DNA from: Muribaculaceae bacterium
GTDB taxonomy: Bacteria > Bacteroidota > Bacteroidia > Bacteroidales > Muribaculaceae
Reading direction: 5' to 3'
Assembly (NCBI GenBank): GCA_017405965.1
Contig: JAFQZK010000005.1
Coordinates: 1-64,000, forward strand
Length of the DNA stretch: 64,000 nt
Notes under the pieces: model-generated
What the model saw: the letters and a program-made list of their open reading frames with translations, nothing else
Databases searched by the model: none
What the model was told of the DNA's origin: nothing
Position numbers and translations under genes: made by a program
Part shown: positions 17,176 to 27,573 of the stretch, piece by piece
Position numbering within the stretch: the first letter of the stretch is position 1
Layout of the letters: each line of letters begins with the position of its first letter

Positions 17176-19722
17176 ATGAAGAAGATATTGTTTTTTGTGG
17201 TGGCGTGTCTTGACATGGCGTTTACGGCTGGGGCGCAGCAGCAGGGTGTGGTCAGGTCGCTGGAGAGGCCCAAGCAGTCGAGTCAGGGTATTCAAGGCGC
17301 CATCGTGAATATTTTGGAGTACAAGAATGACCTTGTTACCGATAAGGACGGCAAGTTTTCTTTCTCAATCCCAGGCAAGAAGCCAGGAGAACCTTTTAAG
17401 GTGTCGCGGGTGCAGAAGAAGGACTACACACTGGTTGATAAGCAGTTGCTGGGCCGCAAATTCTCGTATTCCTCCACTGTGCCAATTGAAATCGTGATGG
17501 TGAGCGACGAGCAGTTGGCAAACGACAAGAAACGGATTGAAGATAAAGCCTATGCTAGGGCCCAAAAAAAGTATGAGGCTCGCATATCCAAATTGGAACG
17601 GCAGCTGGCCGAGAAGACAATTACCGAGCAGGCCTACTATGCTGAACGTGAACTTGCCATCAATGATTACGACAAATATATCCAGTTGATTGAAGAGTTG
17701 GCCGAGCGCTATGCGACGACTGACTACAAGGGTCTGAGTGACATCAACCGCCAAATCCAGGAATGCATCGAGAACGCCGAGCTTGAGCGTGCCGACTCGC
17801 TGATCAACTGTAAGGGCGACTTCGACCAACGCGAACAAGAACTTCGCTCGCAGATGGAAATGAATCAGGCCACAGCCGAGTTCCTTGCCCAGTCCCAACA
17901 AGTCGCCGAATTCAAACTCAACGACCTGGCCCAAGACTGTTACAACAAACACACTATCTTCGTCGCCAACTATCGCAACGACTCTGCGGCCTACTGGCTT
18001 GAACGTCGTGCCGCCCTCGACACCACCAACATAATGTGGCAGAATGAAGCTGGTGTTTTTATAAAAGACTATCTAGCAAACTATCCTTTGGCTATGGAAT
18101 ACTTCCAACGAGGATTGCATGAGGCCATTGCCCAATACGACGAACAGAGCGGATGGGCTGCAGTTTCCTGCAATAATATTGGCGCAGTTTACGATGATAG
18201 GGGTGACTTTGACCACGCATTGGAGTATTACAACAAGGCGCTTGAAATCTATAAGACGATATTTGGTGAAGACAATCCTTATACCGCCTGGTCTTACAAC
18301 AACATCGGCATGGTTTTCAAGGAGCAGGGTAGCTATGGCCAAGCCTTAGAGTACCTCAAGAAGGCGCTTGACATCCAAAATAAGGTATTGGACAAAGATC
18401 ACCCAAACAACGCCACATCCTACAACATTATTGGCATGATTTACAGTAATCAAGGTAAATATGAACAGGCATTGGATTACTACAAAAAGGCCCTTGACAT
18501 CCAAAAGAAGGTGTTTGGCAAAGACCATCCTGAGACTGCCGCGTCTTACAGCAACATCGGCACTGTTTTCAAGGAACAGGGTAACTATGACCATGCCTTA
18601 GAGTACTGCAACAAGGCCCTTGATATCCAAAAGAAGGTATTTGGCGAGAACCACCTCTTCACTGCCTCGTTCTACTACAACGTCGGCGCTGTTTATAATG
18701 GTAAAGGCGATTATGGTCAGGCATTGAAGTACTACAAGAAGGCGCTTGACATTTTTGAGAAGGAATTGGGCGTGGAGCACCCAAACAACGCCACGTTTTG
18801 CAACAACATCGGCTTGGTTTACAATGACAAGGGCGATTATGACCAGGCATTGAAGTACTACAACAAGGCGCTTGATATTCAAAAGAAGGTATTGGGCGAA
18901 GACCACCCTGAGATAGCCACGTCTTATAACAACATCGGCTTGGTTTACAGTAATCAGGGCGATTATGTCCAAGCATTGGCGTACTATAACAAGTCGCTTG
19001 ACATCCAAAAGAAGGTATTTGGCGATGTCCACCCAAATACCGCTACCTCCTACAACAACATTGGCAGGGTTTACGATGAACAGGGCAAGTATGATCTGGC
19101 ATTGGATTACTTGAAGAAGGCGTTGGACATCCTTCAGAACGTTTTTGGCGAAGACCACCCTTACACCGCCACGATCTATAACAGCTTCGGTAGGGTTTAC
19201 TATAATCAGGGTTTGTACACCCAGGCATTGGATTACTTCAAGAAGGCACTTGTCATTCGTGAGAATGTGTTGGACGAAGTACACCCCGACATAGCCGTGT
19301 CATATGACTACATTGGAACGGTTTATTATGTAATGGGCGAGTATGCCCAAGCATTAGAGTACTTCAAGAAAGTGCTTGAAATCCGTGAGAGAGTATTGGG
19401 TGAAGACCACCCTGAGACCGCCACGTCCTACAACAACATCGGTTGGGTTTACTATGTACAGGACAAGTATGACCAGGCATTGGTGTATTTGAATAAATCG
19501 CTTGAAATCCGTGAGAAGGTTTTGGGTGAAGAACACCCCGCTACTGGGCATTCCTACTATAACATGGGGCTTGTGTATTATGATTTGGAGGAGTATGGGA
19601 AATCGTTAGAGTTTTTTTCCAAAGCTTATGATATTTATCGGAAACATTATGGGGCTGACTATCCGAGCACTCAAGAGGTTAAGGAGTCTATTAATGTGCT
19701 GAATGACTTGTTGGGGCAGTAA
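17176..19722 (+). CDS. Secreted TPR-repeat protein, copy 2
   Basis: An 848-residue paralogue of the preceding gene. I chose ATG 17176 because GGAAG lies 8 bases upstream; ATG 17170 is also possible. The signal peptide ends near AGAQ. The N-terminal beta domain and coiled coil match copy 1 almost residue for residue (GRKFSYSSTVPIEIVMVSD, NDYDKYIQLIEELAERYATT), then the two diverge. Copy 2 has twelve TPR units, more varied than those of copy 1 and richer in KKALDIQKKVFG-type helices. Strong conservation of the N-terminus against divergence of the repeats suggests a common anchoring or assembly part and variable ligand surfaces. Confidence 0.85.
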   Translation: MKKILFFVVACLDMAFTAGAQQQGVVRSLERPKQSSQGIQGAIVNILEYKNDLVTDKDGKFSFSIPGKKPGEPFKVSRVQKKDYTLVDKQLLGRKFSYSSTVPIEIVMVSDEQLANDKKRIEDKAYARAQKKYEARISKLERQLAEKTITEQAYYAERELAINDYDKYIQLIEELAERYATTDYKGLSDINRQIQECIENAELERADSLINCKGDFDQREQELRSQMEMNQATAEFLAQSQQVAEFKLNDLAQDCYNKHTIFVANYRNDSAAYWLERRAALDTTNIMWQNEAGVFIKDYLANYPLAMEYFQRGLHEAIAQYDEQSGWAAVSCNNIGAVYDDRGDFDHALEYYNKALEIYKTIFGEDNPYTAWSYNNIGMVFKEQGSYGQALEYLKKALDIQNKVLDKDHPNNATSYNIIGMIYSNQGKYEQALDYYKKALDIQKKVFGKDHPETAASYSNIGTVFKEQGNYDHALEYCNKALDIQKKVFGENHLFTASFYYNVGAVYNGKGDYGQALKYYKKALDIFEKELGVEHPNNATFCNNIGLVYNDKGDYDQALKYYNKALDIQKKVLGEDHPEIATSYNNIGLVYSNQGDYVQALAYYNKSLDIQKKVFGDVHPNTATSYNNIGRVYDEQGKYDLALDYLKKALDILQNVFGEDHPYTATIYNSFGRVYYNQGLYTQALDYFKKALVIRENVLDEVHPDIAVSYDYIGTVYYVMGEYAQALEYFKKVLEIRERVLGEDHPETATSYNNIGWVYYVQDKYDQALVYLNKSLEIREKVLGEEHPATGHSYYNMGLVYYDLEEYGKSLEFFSKAYDIYRKHYGADYPSTQEVKESINVLNDLLGQ
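18158..19669 (+). repeat. Twelve in-frame 126-bp TPR repeats, gene 2
   Basis: Twelve consecutive 126-base coding units, more divergent from each other than those of the preceding gene. Confidence 0.83.
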
Positions 19723-19884
19723 CCGTATCATGAGAATTCTAACGCGGGGGTGACCTATGAGGGTTATCCCTGTCGTTTTGTTGTAGTGGTTGAGCGAAAA
19801 CAGTTTAGTTGGGGTGGATTGGTGGGGGATGGTGGACGGGTGGGGGATAGTTGTTAACAAGTGCCAAAAATGGTGCTGTTTTGG

Positions 19885-19916
19885 TTTGGTGGGTTAAGAT
19901 AATTTATGTATATTTG
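19885..19916 (+). promoter_or_regulatory. Promoter of the nuo-atp cluster
   Basis: TTTG (19885-19888), 20 bases, TATATTTG (19909-19916): an exact Bacteroidetes -33/-7 pair. Transcription should start near 19922, giving a leader of about 120 bases before nuoA. No comparable promoter was noticed in the short gaps inside the cluster. Confidence 0.78.
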
Positions 19917-19936
19917 CACCGAGTTTAGAGGCTTTT

Positions 19937-19980
19937 TTGCACGTCTTTACGCGCGTGTGCGTGCGTAAAATGTTGTGCAA
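19937..19980 (+). promoter_or_regulatory. Structured 5' leader of nuoA
   Basis: TTTACGCGCG (19946-19955) pairs with CGTGCGTAAA (19960-19969) around a 4-base loop, and TTGCAC (19937-19942) pairs with GTGCAA (19975-19980) outside it. The hairpin lies in the untranslated leader; it is not followed by a T run. Confidence 0.55.
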
Positions 19981-20042
19981 TAGGGTCTTTAGATGTATTG
20001 GCCTGCCAAAAATTATAACAACAATACAAAAGAACTTCTTTT

Positions 20043-20417
20043 ATGGATTTATCAATTTTCGGAGTACAGAGCACGACAATGGCGATAACGGCGGCGTTGA
20101 CCGGTGTGTTGCTGGTAGTCGGTGCCCTGGTCATCGCGTGGTTAATAGGCCCGCGCAGTTACACCCAGAAGAAAGGTGAGCCCTTCGAGTGCGGTATTCC
20201 CACCCGAGGCGATTCGATGGCCCAGTATCATGTGGGCTATTACCTGTTTGCCATCCTGTTCCTGATGTTTGACGTCGAGACGGTCTTCCTGTTCCCGTGG
20301 GCCACCATCTGCAAGAACATCGGCAGCCAGGCGCTATTCGCTGTGGGTACATTCCTTGTTATTCTCGTTTTAGGTCTGGCTTATGCCTGGAAGAAAGGAG
20401 CGTTGAGATGGAAGTGA
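20043..20417 (+). CDS. nuoA: NADH-quinone oxidoreductase subunit A
   Basis: A 124-residue membrane subunit of complex I with three predicted helices. Family signatures are the loop motif KKGEPFECGIPTRGDSMAQY, with the conserved Cys that lines the quinone cavity, and the acidic FDVETVFLFPW in helix 2. Length is normal. It is the first gene of the 17-kb energy cluster and overlaps nuoB by ten bases. Confidence 0.96.
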   Translation: MDLSIFGVQSTTMAITAALTGVLLVVGALVIAWLIGPRSYTQKKGEPFECGIPTRGDSMAQYHVGYYLFAILFLMFDVETVFLFPWATICKNIGSQALFAVGTFLVILVLGLAYAWKKGALRWK

Positions 20418-21007
20418 AAATCAAGTCGATGAAGCATGAGGACTTCAAGGACAACGAGTATATCGATAACCTGGTCGAGCAACTGCGTGCTGGCGGCACC
20501 AACATCATCGTCGGTAAGCTGGATCAGCTGATGAACTGGGGTGTGAGCAATTCGCTGTGGCCGCTGTGCTTCGGCACCAGCTGCTGCGCTATCGAGTTCA
20601 TGTGCCTGGGCGCTGCCCGCTACGACATGGCCCGTTACGGCTTTGAGGTGGCCCGCAACAGCCCCCGTCAGGCCGACTATATCATGTGCCAAGGCACCAT
20701 CAACTACCGCATGGCTCCGGCACTGAAGCGTCTGTATGAGCAGATGGCCGAGCCCAAGTACGTCATCGCGTGCGGCTCGTGCACCGTGAGCGGCGGTCCT
20801 TTCAAGAACAGCTACTGCGTGGTCAAGGGCGTTGACGAGATCATCCCCGTCGATGTCTATCTGCCCGGCTGTCCGCCTCGTCCCGAGGCCTTCTTCTATG
20901 CTCTGATGCAGTTGCAGCGCAAGATCAAGGTGCAGAAGTACTTTGGCGGCGTGAACCGCAAGGAGAAACTCGACAGCCTCAAGTATGCACCCGAGGAGAG
21001 TAAATAA
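20408..21007 (+). CDS. nuoB: NADH-quinone oxidoreductase subunit B
   Basis: A 199-residue peripheral subunit carrying the terminal 4Fe-4S cluster N2, which passes electrons to quinone. The ligand cysteines are visible in CFGTSCCAIEFMC, ACGSCTVSGGPF and LPGCPPRPE. The ATG at 20408 overlaps the end of nuoA by ten bases, implying translational coupling; ATG 20429 is an alternative. The C-terminal tail (FGGVNRKEKLDSLKYAPEES) is slightly longer than in minimal NuoB. Confidence 0.95.
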   Translation: MEVKIKSMKHEDFKDNEYIDNLVEQLRAGGTNIIVGKLDQLMNWGVSNSLWPLCFGTSCCAIEFMCLGAARYDMARYGFEVARNSPRQADYIMCQGTINYRMAPALKRLYEQMAEPKYVIACGSCTVSGGPFKNSYCVVKGVDEIIPVDVYLPGCPPRPEAFFYALMQLQRKIKVQKYFGGVNRKEKLDSLKYAPEESK

Positions 21008-21060
21008 CTAGTTAGGAGTCGGAAGTTAGAAGTTAGGAGTTAAAACTAACAACTTAAAAC
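21008..21060. repeat. Iterated-word spacer (GTTAGGAGT type)
   Basis: The gap between nuoB and nuoCD is built of repeated words (GTTAGGAGT, GAAGTTAGAAGTTAGGAGTT) followed by their loose complement (AACTAACAACTTAAAACT). It has no coding potential. Confidence 0.6.
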
Positions 21061-21076
21061 TGAAAATAATTACAAT

Positions 21077-22711
21077 ATGGCAGATATAGATAACAAAATC
21101 ACTCAGTTGTGCCCCCAGGCCCAGGTGGACACCACCGGCGAGTTCCCGCTGGTGACGGTGGCCGATGCCCAGTGGCATGACCTGGCAAGCGCACTGAAGA
21201 CCCAGTTGCACTATGACGTGCTGAGCGCCGTCGTGGGCATGGAATGGCCCGATGCATTCGGCTGCGTTTATTACCTGACCAACCCCACGACCCACGAGCT
21301 GCTTCACGTCAAGGTGACCGCCCCCGACCGCGAGAATCCGCGTCTGCACTCGGTAGTGGACCTGTGGCCCGTTGCCAATTTCCAGGAGCGCGAGGTGTAT
21401 GACTTCTTCGGCATCGTGTTCATCGGTCATCCCGACATGCGCCGCATGTTCCTGCGCAACGACTGGGTGGGTTACCCCCTGCGCAAGGACTACGACCCCG
21501 ACAGCAACCCCCTGCGTCTCGAGGACGAGACCAACGAGGATTACACCTGCCGCTGGGTCGAAGACGAGAACGGCAAGGTGCAGAAGATCGACGGCAAGGT
21601 GTTCGAGGACGACGAGTATGTCGTCAACGTGGGCCCGCAGCACCCGTCAACCCACGGTGTGATGCGCTACCGCGCCAGTCTCGACGGCGAGACCGTCAAG
21701 AAGATCGACGTTGTGAGCGGTTACATCCACCGCGGCATCGAGAAGATGTGCGAGAGCCTGACCTATCCCCAGATGCTGCTCTACACCGAGCGCATGGACT
21801 ACATGGCCGCCCACATCAACCGCCACTGCATGTGCATGTGTGTGGAGAAGGCCCTCGGCCTTGAGGTGCCCCGCCGCGCCGAGCTTATCCGCCTGATGAT
21901 GGACGAGCTGATGCGCTTGTCGTCCCACTTGTTGAGCTACGGTTGCTTGACGATGGACCAGGGAGCCACGACCGCCTTCTTCTACGGTTTCCGCGAGAGG
22001 GAGCTGATTTACGATATCTTTGACCGCACCTGCGGTGCCCGCATGTCGATGAGTTACAGCACCATCGGCGGCGTGGTGGCCGATGTGCACGAGGACTTCG
22101 TCAAGGATGTGCGCCACGCTTGTGACGTCATCGAGAAGAACCTCAAGGAGTACCACAAACTCTTCACCGGCAACGTCATCGCCGTGAACCGTATGACGGG
22201 CGTGGGCATCCTGAGCAAGGAAGACGCCATCGCATACGACATCACCGGACCTTCGGGCCGCGCCAGCGGTTGGCACTGCGACGTGCGCAAGACCAATCCT
22301 TATTCGCTCTACAACGAGTTCGAATTCGACGAGGTCGTTTACCAGAACGGCGACTCGATGGACCGCTACATGGTGCGTATGAAGGAGATGGAAGAGTGCA
22401 TCAAGATCCTGCGCCAGGCTTGCGATAAGCTCGAGGCCGAGGGGCTCCAGGGCGAGTATTGCGCTCCCAAGGTGCCCAAGCTGATGAAACTGCCCGCCGG
22501 TCACTGGTACCAGCAGGTGGAGGCCAGCCGTGGCGCCTTCGGCGTGTATATCGAGAGTGACGGCAACACCAAGCCCGTGCGCGTCCACTTCCAGTCGCCG
22601 TGCTTCAACCTGATTGGCGTGGTGGACCTGACGTGCCGCGACAACCTGATTGCCGACCTGATCACCATCACGGCGTCGCTCGACTTTGTCATCCCCGACA
22701 TTGACCGCTAA
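21077..22711 (+). CDS. nuoCD: NADH-quinone oxidoreductase subunit C/D fusion
   Basis: A 544-residue natural fusion. Residues about 1-155 are NuoC (30-kDa subunit; signature QEREVYDFFGIVFIGHPDMR). Residues about 175-544 are NuoD (49-kDa subunit) starting at GPQHPSTHGVMRY, which carries the quinone-binding histidine region, and ending in the family C-terminus VDLTCRDNLIADLITITASLDFVIPDIDR-like tail with the conserved terminal DIDR. C/D fusions are usual in Bacteroidetes and enteric bacteria, so this is not a frameshift artefact. The peripheral arm encoded here consists of B, CD and I only. Confidence 0.95.
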   Translation: MADIDNKITQLCPQAQVDTTGEFPLVTVADAQWHDLASALKTQLHYDVLSAVVGMEWPDAFGCVYYLTNPTTHELLHVKVTAPDRENPRLHSVVDLWPVANFQEREVYDFFGIVFIGHPDMRRMFLRNDWVGYPLRKDYDPDSNPLRLEDETNEDYTCRWVEDENGKVQKIDGKVFEDDEYVVNVGPQHPSTHGVMRYRASLDGETVKKIDVVSGYIHRGIEKMCESLTYPQMLLYTERMDYMAAHINRHCMCMCVEKALGLEVPRRAELIRLMMDELMRLSSHLLSYGCLTMDQGATTAFFYGFRERELIYDIFDRTCGARMSMSYSTIGGVVADVHEDFVKDVRHACDVIEKNLKEYHKLFTGNVIAVNRMTGVGILSKEDAIAYDITGPSGRASGWHCDVRKTNPYSLYNEFEFDEVVYQNGDSMDRYMVRMKEMEECIKILRQACDKLEAEGLQGEYCAPKVPKLMKLPAGHWYQQVEASRGAFGVYIESDGNTKPVRVHFQSPCFNLIGVVDLTCRDNLIADLITITASLDFVIPDIDR

Positions 22712-22758
22712 TCAACGAGTTAATCCATACGAACAAAACCACTAAAGAGAGATAAGAT

Positions 22759-23841
22759 ATGTTTGATTTCGGAATAGTCACGAAATGGTTAGATGACTGG
22801 ATGAACGGCTTCATGCCAGGCTGGCTGACCACGACAATCGAGTGTGTGCTGGTGGCCGTGGGCCTGCTGGTCGCTTATTCACTCATCGCCATGTTCTACA
22901 TCTTCTACGAGCGCAAGGTCTGCGGTTGGATTCAGTGCCGCCTGGGCCCGATGCGCGTGGGTAAGTGGGGCTTGCTCCAGGTGTTTGCCGATGTGATCAA
23001 GATTCTCCAGAAGGAGTTGATCACCTTGTGGAACACCGACAAGTTCCTCTTCAAGTTGGCGCCCTATCTGGTGCTGATCGCCTCGATGCTCACCTTCGCC
23101 TGCCTGCCCTGGGGTAAGGGCCTGCAGGTCATCGACATGAACATCGGCGTGTTCTTCATCGTCGCTGTGTCGTCGATCGGTGTGCTGGGTATCCTGCTCG
23201 CCGGTTGGGCAAGTAACAGCAAGTACACCCTCATCGGTGCTATGCGTAGCGGCGCCCAGATGATCAGCTACGAGTTGTCGTGCGGCATCTCCATCCTGAC
23301 CATCGTCTGCCTGGCCGGTACCATGTCGGTGACAGGTATCGTCGAGGCGCAGAAGGACGGCTGGTTCCTGTTCAAGGGCCACCTGCCCGCCATCCTCGCG
23401 TTCATCATCTACATGATTGCTGCCAACGCCGAGAACAACCGCGGCCCGTTCGACCTCCCCGAGGCCGAGCACGAGCTGACCGCCGGTTACCACACCGAGT
23501 ACTCGGGTATCCACTTCGGCTTCTTCTATCTGGCCGAGTACCTGAACCTGTTCATCGTGTCGGGTATCGCCACGCTGCTCTTCCTGGGCGGCTGGATGCC
23601 CCTGCACATCCCCGGTTGGGAAGGCTTCAACAACATCATGGACTACATCCCCAGCGTGGTATGGTTCCTGGGTAAGGCCTTCTTCATCACCTTCATCTTC
23701 TTCTGGATCCGCTGGTCGTTCCCGCGCGTGCGCATCGACCAGATGCTGGCTCTGGAATGGCGTTACCTGATGCCCATCGGTCTGGTCAACCTTGTGATCA
23801 TGGCCATCATCGTGACCCAGGGATGGTACTTCGGTGCATGA
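22759..23841 (+). CDS. nuoH: NADH-quinone oxidoreductase subunit H
   Basis: A 360-residue membrane subunit that joins the peripheral arm to the membrane arm and forms the entry to the quinone chamber. Signatures are [16 protein letters not shown] near residue 50 and [20 protein letters not shown] near residue 235, plus about eight or nine hydrophobic helices. Length is normal. In the usual Bacteroidetes order nuoI would follow; here atpD begins 49 bases downstream instead. Confidence 0.95.
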   Translation: MFDFGIVTKWLDDWMNGFMPGWLTTTIECVLVAVGLLVAYSLIAMFYIFYERKVCGWIQCRLGPMRVGKWGLLQVFADVIKILQKELITLWNTDKFLFKLAPYLVLIASMLTFACLPWGKGLQVIDMNIGVFFIVAVSSIGVLGILLAGWASNSKYTLIGAMRSGAQMISYELSCGISILTIVCLAGTMSVTGIVEAQKDGWFLFKGHLPAILAFIIYMIAANAENNRGPFDLPEAEHELTAGYHTEYSGIHFGFFYLAEYLNLFIVSGIATLLFLGGWMPLHIPGWEGFNNIMDYIPSVVWFLGKAFFITFIFFWIRWSFPRVRIDQMLALEWRYLMPIGLVNLVIMAIIVTQGWYFGA

Positions 23842-23854
23842 TATCAACAGCTAA

Positions 23855-25390
<1,536 letters not shown>

Positions 25391-25434
25391 GCCTTACCTT
25401 ACACTGGTTATAATACATTATTAATATATAATAC

Positions 25435-25668
25435 ATGACACTCAAAATCATATCGGCCGAAAGAATCGAGTTTGAAGGCACTGTCGAGCTGGTGACGCTT
25501 CCCGGCGTCATGGGACAGTTCCAGGTGCTCAAGAACCATGCCGCCCTCATCGCCGCCCTCAAGGACGGCAAGATGAGCTATGTGGCCGAGGGCAAGACCG
25601 TGGAGCGTGACATCCATGGTGGCATCGCCGATGTAAAAGATAATGTGGTGTCGGTGTGCTTGTATTGA
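25435..25668 (+). CDS. atpC: ATP synthase F1 subunit epsilon (short form)
   Basis: A 77-residue protein matching only the N-terminal beta-sandwich of epsilon (MTLKIISAERIEFEGTVELV, TLPGVMGQFQVLKNHAALIA). The C-terminal two-helix domain that inhibits ATP hydrolysis in E. coli and Bacillus is absent, as in other Bacteroidetes. It connects gamma to the c-ring in the central stalk. It lies directly after atpD. Confidence 0.93.
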   Translation: MTLKIISAERIEFEGTVELVTLPGVMGQFQVLKNHAALIAALKDGKMSYVAEGKTVERDIHGGIADVKDNVVSVCLY

Positions 25669-25675
25669 CAGAGGA

Positions 25676-26755
25676 ATGAAAAGCAAAATCATAACTGCGA
25701 TTGTCGCCCTCGTGATTGTGGCGCTGATGGGGTGGGGCTACTACAGCAACGCTCAGCATCGCGCTCACGGTCATACCAGCGAGCTGAACCCCAAGGAGAC
25801 CATCTTTGAGCACTTGGGTGACGCCTACGGCTGGGAGGTGCCTTTCAATCACAGCCTGCGCATCCCGCTTCCCATCATCGTGTGGGGGCAGGACGGCCTG
25901 CACTGTTTCATGAGCAACCGCATCACTGGCGGCGAGACCTATGACGGCTTCAAGATCTCGACCAGCGAGGAGCATCACGGTAAGGTCGTTCAAGTCATGG
26001 ACGACGGCACCGAGGTGCGTCCCTGGGACTTCTCCATCACCAAGAACGTGGCCGGCATCGCCATTGCTGCCCTGCTCGTGATTTGGATGGTGATGAAGCT
26101 CAAGCGCTGGTATGTGCGCAACGGCATGAAAGCGCCGCGTGGCGGCACGGGCTTCCTTGAGCTGATTGTGGACTTTGTGTATACCGACACGATCCGTCCC
26201 ATCCTGGGCAAGCATGCGCCCAAGTATGCGCCCTATCTGCTCACGGCCTTTTTCTTCATCCTGACGATGAACCTGCTGGGTCTGATCGTCATCTTCCCCG
26301 GTGGCGCCAATCTGACCGGCAACATCGCCGTGACACTGGTGCTCGCCCTGTTGACGTTCCTGATCACCACCTTCAGCGGCACTAAGGAGTACTGGAAGGA
26401 AATCTTCTGGCCCGAGGTGCCCATGATGCTCAAGTGTCCCGTGCCCATGATGCAGCTCATCGAGGTGCTGGGCATGTTCACCAAGCCGTTGGCCCTGATG
26501 GTCCGACTGTTTGCCAACATGATGAGCGGTCACATGGTCGTTCTCGTGCTGGTGTTGCTCATCTTCATCTTCACCAACCTGTTCGGTGTGGGCGTGGGTA
26601 TCGGCACGAGCATCTTCTCGGTGGCCTTCACCCTGTTCATGCTCTTGCTGGACGTGCTGGTGAGCTTCATCCAGGCCTACGTGTTCACTATCCTGAGCAC
26701 CATCTTCATCTCGATGGCCCTTGTGGAACCGCATGAGCACGAAGCGGCTAAATAA
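25676..26755 (+). CDS. atpB: ATP synthase Fo subunit a
   Basis: A 359-residue membrane subunit; the start at 25676 is preceded by a GAGGA ribosome-binding site 7 bases after atpC, whereas an ATG at 25643 would overlap atpC. After a signal-like first helix comes a long periplasmic N-terminal extension (to about residue 115) typical of Bacteroidetes, then the conserved proton half-channel helices with MVRLFANMMSGHMV, which carries the essential arginine, and FIQAYVFTILSTIFI. It works with the c-ring to conduct ions. Confidence 0.94.
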   Translation: MKSKIITAIVALVIVALMGWGYYSNAQHRAHGHTSELNPKETIFEHLGDAYGWEVPFNHSLRIPLPIIVWGQDGLHCFMSNRITGGETYDGFKISTSEEHHGKVVQVMDDGTEVRPWDFSITKNVAGIAIAALLVIWMVMKLKRWYVRNGMKAPRGGTGFLELIVDFVYTDTIRPILGKHAPKYAPYLLTAFFFILTMNLLGLIVIFPGGANLTGNIAVTLVLALLTFLITTFSGTKEYWKEIFWPEVPMMLKCPVPMMQLIEVLGMFTKPLALMVRLFANMMSGHMVVLVLVLLIFIFTNLFGVGVGIGTSIFSVAFTLFMLLLDVLVSFIQAYVFTILSTIFISMALVEPHEHEAAK

Positions 26756-26811
26756 TTAATTATCAAGAAAATAAAAAACAATAAATATTAACAATTAAAA
26801 ATTTTTGGACT

Positions 26812-27054
26812 ATGTTAGACATGATTTTATTAGATGCTATGGCCAACCTTGGCGCAGCTATTGGAGCAGGTATCGCAGCTGTTGCAGCAGGTATCGGTAT
26901 TGGTAAGATTGGTGGCAGTGCCATGGAGGCTATTGCACGCCAGCCCGAGTCGACCGGCGACATCCGCAGCAACATGATCGTTATTGCCGCTCTGATCGAG
27001 GGTGTTGCATTCCTTGCCCTCATCGTTTGTGTACTGGCAATTATTATGAAGTAA
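26812..27054 (+). CDS. atpE: ATP synthase Fo subunit c
   Basis: An 80-residue hairpin of two helices: glycine/alanine-rich helix 1 (AAIGAGIAAVAAGIGIGKIG), the polar loop ARQPE, and helix 2 with the ion-binding glutamate in AALIEGVAFLALIV. The residue after the Glu is Gly rather than the Ser/Thr of sodium-binding rings, which favours proton coupling (inference). It is preceded by an AT-rich 56-base gap. Confidence 0.95.
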   Translation: MLDMILLDAMANLGAAIGAGIAAVAAGIGIGKIGGSAMEAIARQPESTGDIRSNMIVIAALIEGVAFLALIVCVLAIIMK

Positions 27055-27069
27055 TTTTTCTGGGTTCAG

Positions 27070-27567
27070 ATGGAACTTTTCACGCCTGAATTTGGCCTGG
27101 TTTTCTGGATGTTCGTGGCATTCCTGTGCCTCTACTTCATCCTTGCCAAGTGGGCATGGCCCTTCATCATCAAGAGTATGGAGGAACGTGCCGACAAGAT
27201 TGACAAGGGTGTTGCCGTGCATCAAGAGGCCGAAGCACGCCTGAAAAACGCCAGAGCCGAGGCAGACAAGTTGCTTGCCGACGCCCGCAGCGAGCAGGCC
27301 GATATCCTGCGCGAGGCAGCCAAGATGCGCAACGAACTCATCGAGAAAGCCCGCAACGACGCTGCCGACGAGGCCAAGAAGGTGAGCCAGGCTGCTCAAG
27401 TATCGCTTGAGCAGGCACGCAAGGAGGCTGAAAAGCAACTGCGCACCGAGGTGGGCGACCTGGCCTTGCAGATTGCCGAGAAGGTGATCCGCAAGAACAT
27501 CGCCAACGACGATGCCCAGCGTGCCCTGGTTGACCAATATCTGAGTGAGGTTGAGACTAAAAACTAA
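27070..27567 (+). CDS. atpF: ATP synthase Fo subunit b
   Basis: A 165-residue peripheral stalk subunit: one N-terminal membrane helix (FGLVFWMFVAFLCLYFILAK) followed by a long charged coiled coil rich in Ala, Glu and Lys (KNARAEADKLLADARSEQAD). It holds F1 against subunit a. Fifteen bases separate it from atpE and six from atpH. Confidence 0.94.
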   Translation: MELFTPEFGLVFWMFVAFLCLYFILAKWAWPFIIKSMEERADKIDKGVAVHQEAEARLKNARAEADKLLADARSEQADILREAAKMRNELIEKARNDAADEAKKVSQAAQVSLEQARKEAEKQLRTEVGDLALQIAEKVIRKNIANDDAQRALVDQYLSEVETKN

Positions 27568-27573
27568 CGCGAT

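Larger units (their letters stand above)
19723..20042. other. Intergenic region and nuo leader
   Basis: The 320 bases between the second TPR gene and nuoA hold the nuo promoter (19885-19916) and a leader of about 120 bases with a hairpin (19937-19980). No terminator for the TPR gene is clear and no gene is seen. Confidence 0.65.

Noticed and set aside
15591-19669. Regular tandem repeats that could suggest a CRISPR array
   Set aside because: Unit length is 126 bases, stays in frame and encodes TPR helices; there are no short identical repeats with unique spacers.
19937-20179. Small open frame overlapping the nuoA start
   Set aside because: It spans the leader hairpin, overlaps nuoA in another frame and has no recognisable product.
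21500-21640. Possible frameshift joining nuoC and nuoD
   Set aside because: C/D fusion is normal in this phylum and the linker reads through smoothly with no repeat or homopolymer at the joint.
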